Of a stretch of 8,771 bases of DNA, positions 4,856 to 8,771 are shown piece by piece. The translations under genes were made by a program, and so were the position numbers. The notes below the pieces were generated by a model. The model saw nothing but the letters and a program-made list of their open reading frames with translations. It did no database searches and was not told where the DNA came from. The first letter of the stretch is position 1, and each line of letters begins with the position of its first letter. Where the stretch lies: assembly GCA_002309295.1 (NCBI GenBank), contig DBXF01000051.1, positions 1 through 8,771 of the forward strand, written 5' to 3'. The DNA is from Bacteroidales bacterium UBA1219 (GTDB lineage: Bacteria; Bacteroidota; Bacteroidia; Bacteroidales; P3).

Positions 4856-7800
4856 AATTCAAAACTTCTTCCATGCACTTCATTGCCTGGGCAATAGTCT
4901 GGATTTTGTCGAAAGTCAGCGTTAGTTTGTCCTTGCTTTCTTTCAGCATACATGTACGCGGGTTACGTTGCACGTAAGCTATCATCTTTCCAAACATATT
5001 CGACTGGTAGAACGGACTTTTGGTGTCGGCCACGAAATTGCAGGTCATCTTGCCGTCGCGGAGGATGAGTTTCTCCACCGCCATCGTCTTTGCCAAACGG
5101 CGCAGACGTATGGTCTCCACCAGTTCTTCGGTGGCTTTGGGCATCGGTCCGAAACGGTCGGTGAGACGCTGTTTGTAGGCCTCCAGCTCGTTGTCGGTCT
5201 CAAGGTCGTTCAGTTCCTTGTAAAGCGACACACGTTCGCGGATGTTCGACACGTAGTCGTCGGGGATAAGCACCTCGAGGTCGGTCTGAATCTGGCATTC
5301 GCGCACAAATCCGGTATTCTCCTCAATCTCGTCGGCGTACAGCTCGCGGAACTCGGTGGCTTTCAGCTCGTCGATGGCTTCGTTGAGGATTTTGTGGTAC
5401 ATGTCGTAGCCAATCTCGGAGATAAATCCGCTCTGCTCGGCGCCGAGGATGTTGCCCGCCCCGCGTATGTCGAGGTCGCGCATGGCAATATTGAACCCGC
5501 TGCCGATATTGGAAAACTCCTCTATGGCGCGCAGTCGGCGCTGTGCATCTTCGGTGAGGATGGCAAACGACGGTATCAGCAGGTAGCAGAAGGCTTTTTT
5601 ATTGGAGCGTCCCACGCGTCCACGCAGCTGGTGCAGGTCGCTGAGACCGAAATTCTGTGCGTTGTTGATGATGATGGTGTTGGCGTTGGGTATGTCCAGG
5701 CCGTTTTCCACGATGGTGGTGGCCACCAGCACGTCGATGTCGCCGGCGATAAAGTCCATCAGCACACGTTCCAGTTTGTCGCCCTCCATCTGTCCGTGTC
5801 CTATGGCGATACGGGCGTCGGGGACGAGGCGGCGTACGAGGTCGCCCATGCTGTCGAGGTTTTCCACACGGTTGCTAACGAAAAACACCTGTCCGCCTCG
5901 CGACATCTCGTAAAGGATGGCGTCGCGCACCGTCTCTTCGGAGAAGACCTCCAGACTTGTCTCGATGGGCTGACGGTTGGGCGGGGCCGTATTTATCACC
6001 GAAAGGTCGCGGGCACCCATCAGCGAGAACTGCAAGGTCCTCGGTATCGGCGTGGCGGTGAGGGTGAGGCTGTCCACATTGACTTTCATCTGGCGTAGTT
6101 TCTCTTTCACGCTTACGCCGAATTTCTGTTCCTCGTCAATGATAAGCAATCCCAAGTCCTTGAATTTCACACTTTTGTTGGTGATGGCGTGGGTGCCTAT
6201 CAGTATGTCGATTTTGCCCTCGGCCAAATCCTTGTAAATCTTGGTTTTCTGTTTGGCGGACTTGAAACGGTTGATGTATTCGATGTTGCAGGGCAGTCCT
6301 TTCAGACGTTCGCAGAAGGTGTTGTAGTGCTGCATGGCGAGGATGGTGGTGGGCACCAGCACCGCCACCTGTTTGCTGTCGCACACGGCTTTGAAGGCGG
6401 CGCGTATGGCCACCTCGGTCTTGCCGAAACCCACGTCGCCGCACACAAGGCGGTCCATCGGGGTGGACGACTCCATGTCGTGTTTCACGTCGCGGGTGGC
6501 CTTGTATTGGTCGGGGGTGTCCTCGTACAGGAACGACGCCTCCAGCTCGTGTTGCAGGTACGAGTCGGCGGAGAAGGCAAAACCTTTCGACGCTTTCCGC
6601 TTGGCATACAGCTTGATAAGGTCCTTAGCGATGTCCTTCACCCGCTGTTTGGTCTTCTGTTTCAGCACCTGCCAAGAGGCCGAGCCCAAGCGGTTGAGGG
6701 TGGGCGTCACGCCGTCCTTGCCTATGTATCGGCTAATCTTGTGCAGACTGTGAATGCTGATGTATAAGATACTGTTATCCTTGTAAATCAATCGGATAGC
6801 TTCCTGAGTCTTGCCGTTCACCTCAATCTTTTCCAGTCCCGAAAAACGTCCCACACCGTAGTCGATATGGGTGATATAGTCGCCAGGCTTCAGCTCGAAA
6901 AGCTCTTTCATGGTAAGGCTCTCGCGTGCGTCGCGGAAATCCTTGACTTTGTACTTGTGGTAACGCTCGAAAATCTCGTGGTCGGTGAAACAGAGCACCT
7001 TATGTCCGTTATCGACAAAACCCTGCGACACCGAGAAATCGAGGTACCGCACTATCCCTTCGGGCATTCCCAGCTGCTCGAACACATCCTCCAGACGCTT
7101 GCGCTGACGCTCGTTCTCCACACAAATATAGGTGGCAAACGACTGCTCGCCGTACCTTTTCAGCGAGTCCACCAGCATTTTGAACTGCTTGTTGAAAGCC
7201 GGCTGTTGCGCCACATCGAACACTATCTGCTTGGCTTCGATGAAATACTGCGTCTGTCCGTATTCTACGATTTTCTTTTTGAGGACATCGCCAAGAAACT
7301 CATTTTCATTACAATAGAGGTCTTTGGGCGGCATCTGCTCCACCGTGGCCGAGAGTCCTGCGAAAGTCTGCTCCGCCTTGCGGAAATCCTGTCCGATGCG
7401 TTCCACCGAAAGAGGCATATTTTCCACAAAGACAACATCGTTTGCCGTAAGATATTGAAGCAAAGACACTTTTGTGTCGGAGCTTGCGGCGGCGGCTTTG
7501 TGTTCTATGTCGGGGATGATGCTGATGGTGTCCTGTTTCTGGATGGAGAGTTGCGACACGGGGTCGAAGGTGCGCAGTGACTCCACCTCCTCGCCGAAAA
7601 ACTCGATGCGGAAGGGGTGCTCGCTGGAGAACGAAAAAACATCGATGATGCCTCCGCGCAGAGCGTACTGCCCCGGCTCCACCACGAAATCGGTGCGGAC
7701 GAAATTGCCCTCGTCGAGCAGGTCCACCATATCGTCGATGGAGAGGGTTACGCCAACGGAAACGTTTATGGTGTTGGTTTCCAAGAGTTTTGGCGACGCC

Positions 7801-8210
7801 ACCTTCTCCGAAAGGGCTTCGGGATAGGTAACTACGGCAGGGTGTCCGCCGGCGTTTAGACGTTTCATCACCTCCGAGCGGAGCAGCATGTTGCTGTTCT
7901 CGACCTCGTCGTACTGATAAGGCTTTCGGCTGGAGGCGGGGAATAGAAGAATGTCCTTTTCGGAAAGTTCGGTGTCCGTTTCGCCGAATAGCGACTCCAA
8001 ATCGTTGCAGAGATAGTAGGCACGTTCCTTGTTTTCGGCAATAAAAAGCAAAGTCTTGTCCGCCAAAGACTTATGCGCCGCCGCCCCGACAACGGAGGCC
8101 ATCGAGCCGGCCATGCCTTTGAGGCGGAGCCGTGTGGCGTTGCCGTTCAGGGCTTCGGTTATCTGCGCTATCTCCGCCGAGGAGAGGTATCTATCCAAAA
8201 GTTCGTTCAT
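4851..8210 (-). CDS. mfd: Transcription-repair coupling factor Mfd
   Basis: A complete 1119-residue Mfd, close to the E. coli length of 1148. Mfd is a DNA translocase that pushes RNA polymerase stalled at a lesion off the template and recruits UvrA for nucleotide excision repair. The N-terminal part (about 1-350) is the UvrB-like module. LKPGDYITHIDYGVGRF (440-456) opens the CarD-like RNA polymerase interaction domain. The SF2 translocase follows: Walker A GDVGFGKT (591-598), DEEQ (692-695), TATPIPRT (718-725), GHGQM (804-808), ATTIVENGLDIPN (830-842) and QLRGRVGR (861-868). The C-terminal TRCF domain runs from about 970. ATG at 8208-8210 begins the expected N-terminus; no Shine-Dalgarno or TAnnTTTG box lies just upstream, so it may be cotranscribed with the gene to its right. 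The TAG stop lies in repeat DNA. Confidence 0.98.
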   Translation of the reverse strand: MNELLDRYLSSAEIAQITEALNGNATRLRLKGMAGSMASVVGAAAHKSLADKTLLFIAENKERAYYLCNDLESLFGETDTELSEKDILLFPASSRKPYQYDEVENSNMLLRSEVMKRLNAGGHPAVVTYPEALSEKVASPKLLETNTINVSVGVTLSIDDMVDLLDEGNFVRTDFVVEPGQYALRGGIIDVFSFSSEHPFRIEFFGEEVESLRTFDPVSQLSIQKQDTISIIPDIEHKAAAASSDTKVSLLQYLTANDVVFVENMPLSVERIGQDFRKAEQTFAGLSATVEQMPPKDLYCNENEFLGDVLKKKIVEYGQTQYFIEAKQIVFDVAQQPAFNKQFKMLVDSLKRYGEQSFATYICVENERQRKRLEDVFEQLGMPEGIVRYLDFSVSQGFVDNGHKVLCFTDHEIFERYHKYKVKDFRDARESLTMKELFELKPGDYITHIDYGVGRFSGLEKIEVNGKTQEAIRLIYKDNSILYISIHSLHKISRYIGKDGVTPTLNRLGSASWQVLKQKTKQRVKDIAKDLIKLYAKRKASKGFAFSADSYLQHELEASFLYEDTPDQYKATRDVKHDMESSTPMDRLVCGDVGFGKTEVAIRAAFKAVCDSKQVAVLVPTTILAMQHYNTFCERLKGLPCNIEYINRFKSAKQKTKIYKDLAEGKIDILIGTHAITNKSVKFKDLGLLIIDEEQKFGVSVKEKLRQMKVNVDSLTLTATPIPRTLQFSLMGARDLSVINTAPPNRQPIETSLEVFSEETVRDAILYEMSRGGQVFFVSNRVENLDSMGDLVRRLVPDARIAIGHGQMEGDKLERVLMDFIAGDIDVLVATTIVENGLDIPNANTIIINNAQNFGLSDLHQLRGRVGRSNKKAFCYLLIPSFAILTEDAQRRLRAIEEFSNIGSGFNIAMRDLDIRGAGNILGAEQSGFISEIGYDMYHKILNEAIDELKATEFRELYADEIEENTGFVRECQIQTDLEVLIPDDYVSNIRERVSLYKELNDLETDNELEAYKQRLTDRFGPMPKATEELVETIRLRRLAKTMAVEKLILRDGKMTCNFVADTKSPFYQSNMFGKMIAYVQRNPRTCMLKESKDKLTLTFDKIQTIAQAMKCMEEVLNL

Positions 8211-8232
8211 CGCGTAACGGGTGTATGCAAAC

Positions 8233-8272
8233 GGGAAAAGGGCATTTCCCTTTTTTCAGGAAAATGCCTTTT
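8233..8272 (-). terminator. Competing hairpins between kce and mfd
   Basis: A long imperfect stem pairs AAAAGGGCATTTCCC (8236-8250) with GGAAAATGCCTTTT (8259-8272), with single-base bulges. A second, exclusive hairpin uses GGGAAA (8233-8238) and TTTCCC (8245-8250). Read on the minus strand, as kce is, the long stem ends in CCCTTTT, a modest U-run within the stem. Read on the plus strand, each stem is followed by a better T-run. It is probably a terminator for kce that may also limit read-through into mfd; I cannot choose between simple termination and attenuation. Confidence 0.5.
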
Positions 8273-8291
8273 CTATTTTTATTGTGTCTAA

Positions 8292-8771
8292 CTATCTGGC
8301 TTTCAGTCCAAGAATCTGACGAGCCTCGTCGGAGGTGGCTATCTCTCTGCCCAGTTCTTTGGCAATGCGCACCACTTTGCTCACCAGTTCGCCGTTGGAT
8401 TTTGCCAGAACGCCGCGTTCGAGGTAGAGGTTGTCCTCAAAACCCACACGCACGTTACCGCCCATGGCGATGGCAGCAGCGGCCATCGGAAAAGCGTGAC
8501 GGCCAATTCCGGTGACGGTCCATGTGGAGCCGGCGGGGATGTTGTTAACCAGCCAGCAGAGGTTAGGTACTGTGGCGGGGGTGCAGCCCGGCACGCCAAG
8601 CACGAAGTTGAACTGCATGGGGGCTCCGGGAGCCTGGCCTTTGCGGGCCATGGTGAGTATGGTGTCGAGGTGTCCCATCTCGAAACATTCGTATTCGGGT
8701 TTTATGCCGCGTTCCATCATGCGTTTGCCGAAAGCGCGCATGGTAGGCATGGTGTTGTCGAAAATCTCGTC
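8292..8771 (-). CDS. kce: 3-keto-5-aminohexanoate cleavage enzyme, C-terminal part
   Basis: The last 159 codons of a gene that runs off the right edge. The frame is open up to 8771, and the visible part starts with DEIFDNT, so the internal methionine at 8748-8750 is not the start. The family (BKACE) folds as a zinc-dependent TIM barrel. Kce converts 3-keto-5-aminohexanoate and acetyl-CoA into L-3-aminobutyryl-CoA and acetoacetate in lysine fermentation. RVGFED (visible residues 108-113) matches the Arg226, Glu230 zinc ligand and Asp231 of the characterised Kce from Candidatus Cloacamonas. The end ELVSKVVRIAKELGREIATSDEARQILGLK-like stretch is also typical of Kce, though other BKACE members act on other beta-keto acids, so the substrate is inferred. 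It is cytosolic. Genes such as kdd, kal or kam may lie to the right. It precedes mfd on the same strand by 81 bases. Confidence 0.85.
   Translation of the reverse strand, partial: DEIFDNTMPTMRAFGKRMMERGIKPEYECFEMGHLDTILTMARKGQAPGAPMQFNFVLGVPGCTPATVPNLCWLVNNIPAGSTWTVTGIGRHAFPMAAAAIAMGGNVRVGFEDNLYLERGVLAKSNGELVSKVVRIAKELGREIATSDEARQILGLKAR

Noticed and set aside
4968..6098. A 376-codon plus-strand open frame inside mfd, and several shorter ones
   Set aside because: They lie antisense to a complete, motif-rich Mfd protein. Their translations show no recognisable domain, and their openness follows from the biased codon use of mfd.
8292..8750. Treating the right-edge gene as a complete 152-residue protein
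   Set aside because: The frame continues without a stop to 8771 with residues typical of the family (DEIFDNT), so the methionine at 8748-8750 is internal and the gene is cut by the window edge.

Overview
The window looks like a chromosomal segment from a member of the Bacteroidota, most likely Bacteroidales. The support is: promoters of the Bacteroides type (a -33 TTTG and a -7 TAnnTTTG box) before several genes; almost no Shine-Dalgarno sequences; protein families that are typical of the group (DUF4143 ATPase, a rhomboid followed by a membrane-anchored EEP protein, a short ATP-grasp protein); and intergenic DNA made of degenerate 7-16 base repeats. Genus cannot be fixed from the sequence alone.

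Layout, left to right. Positions 1-111 are intergenic and carry a leftward promoter for a gene outside the window. 112-1449 (minus) is an AAA ATPase/DUF4143 protein. Its own promoter is at 1558-1589, and between promoter and start codon lies an array of three 33-base repeats that should be transcribed as a ~100 nt leader. 1710-2576 (minus) is an ATP-grasp protein of unknown substrate, reading from a GTG start. A 252-base divergent intergenic region (2577-2828), mostly degenerate repeats, separates it from a plus-strand two-gene operon: a rhomboid-family membrane protein lacking the catalytic histidine (2829-3710), overlapping by ATGA with an endonuclease/exonuclease/phosphatase-fold protein with three N-terminal membrane helices (3707-4753). 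Facing it is the complete mfd gene (4851-8210, minus), the transcription-repair coupling factor. At the right edge is the C-terminal part of a 3-keto-5-aminohexanoate cleavage enzyme (8292-8771, minus), which points to lysine fermentation genes to the right of the window.

The genes do not form one obvious system: it is a mix of DNA repair (mfd), catabolism (kce) and poorly characterised conserved genes. I see no tRNA, rRNA, CRISPR array, transposase or defence island. The most interesting features are non-coding or degenerate ones: the 33-base repeat leader of the ATPase (each unit made of two small dyads, and holding an overlapping upstream reading frame), the two nearly identical promoters flanking that ATPase gene, the rhomboid with a degenerate active site, gene ends that run into repeat DNA, and two mutually exclusive hairpins between kce and mfd.
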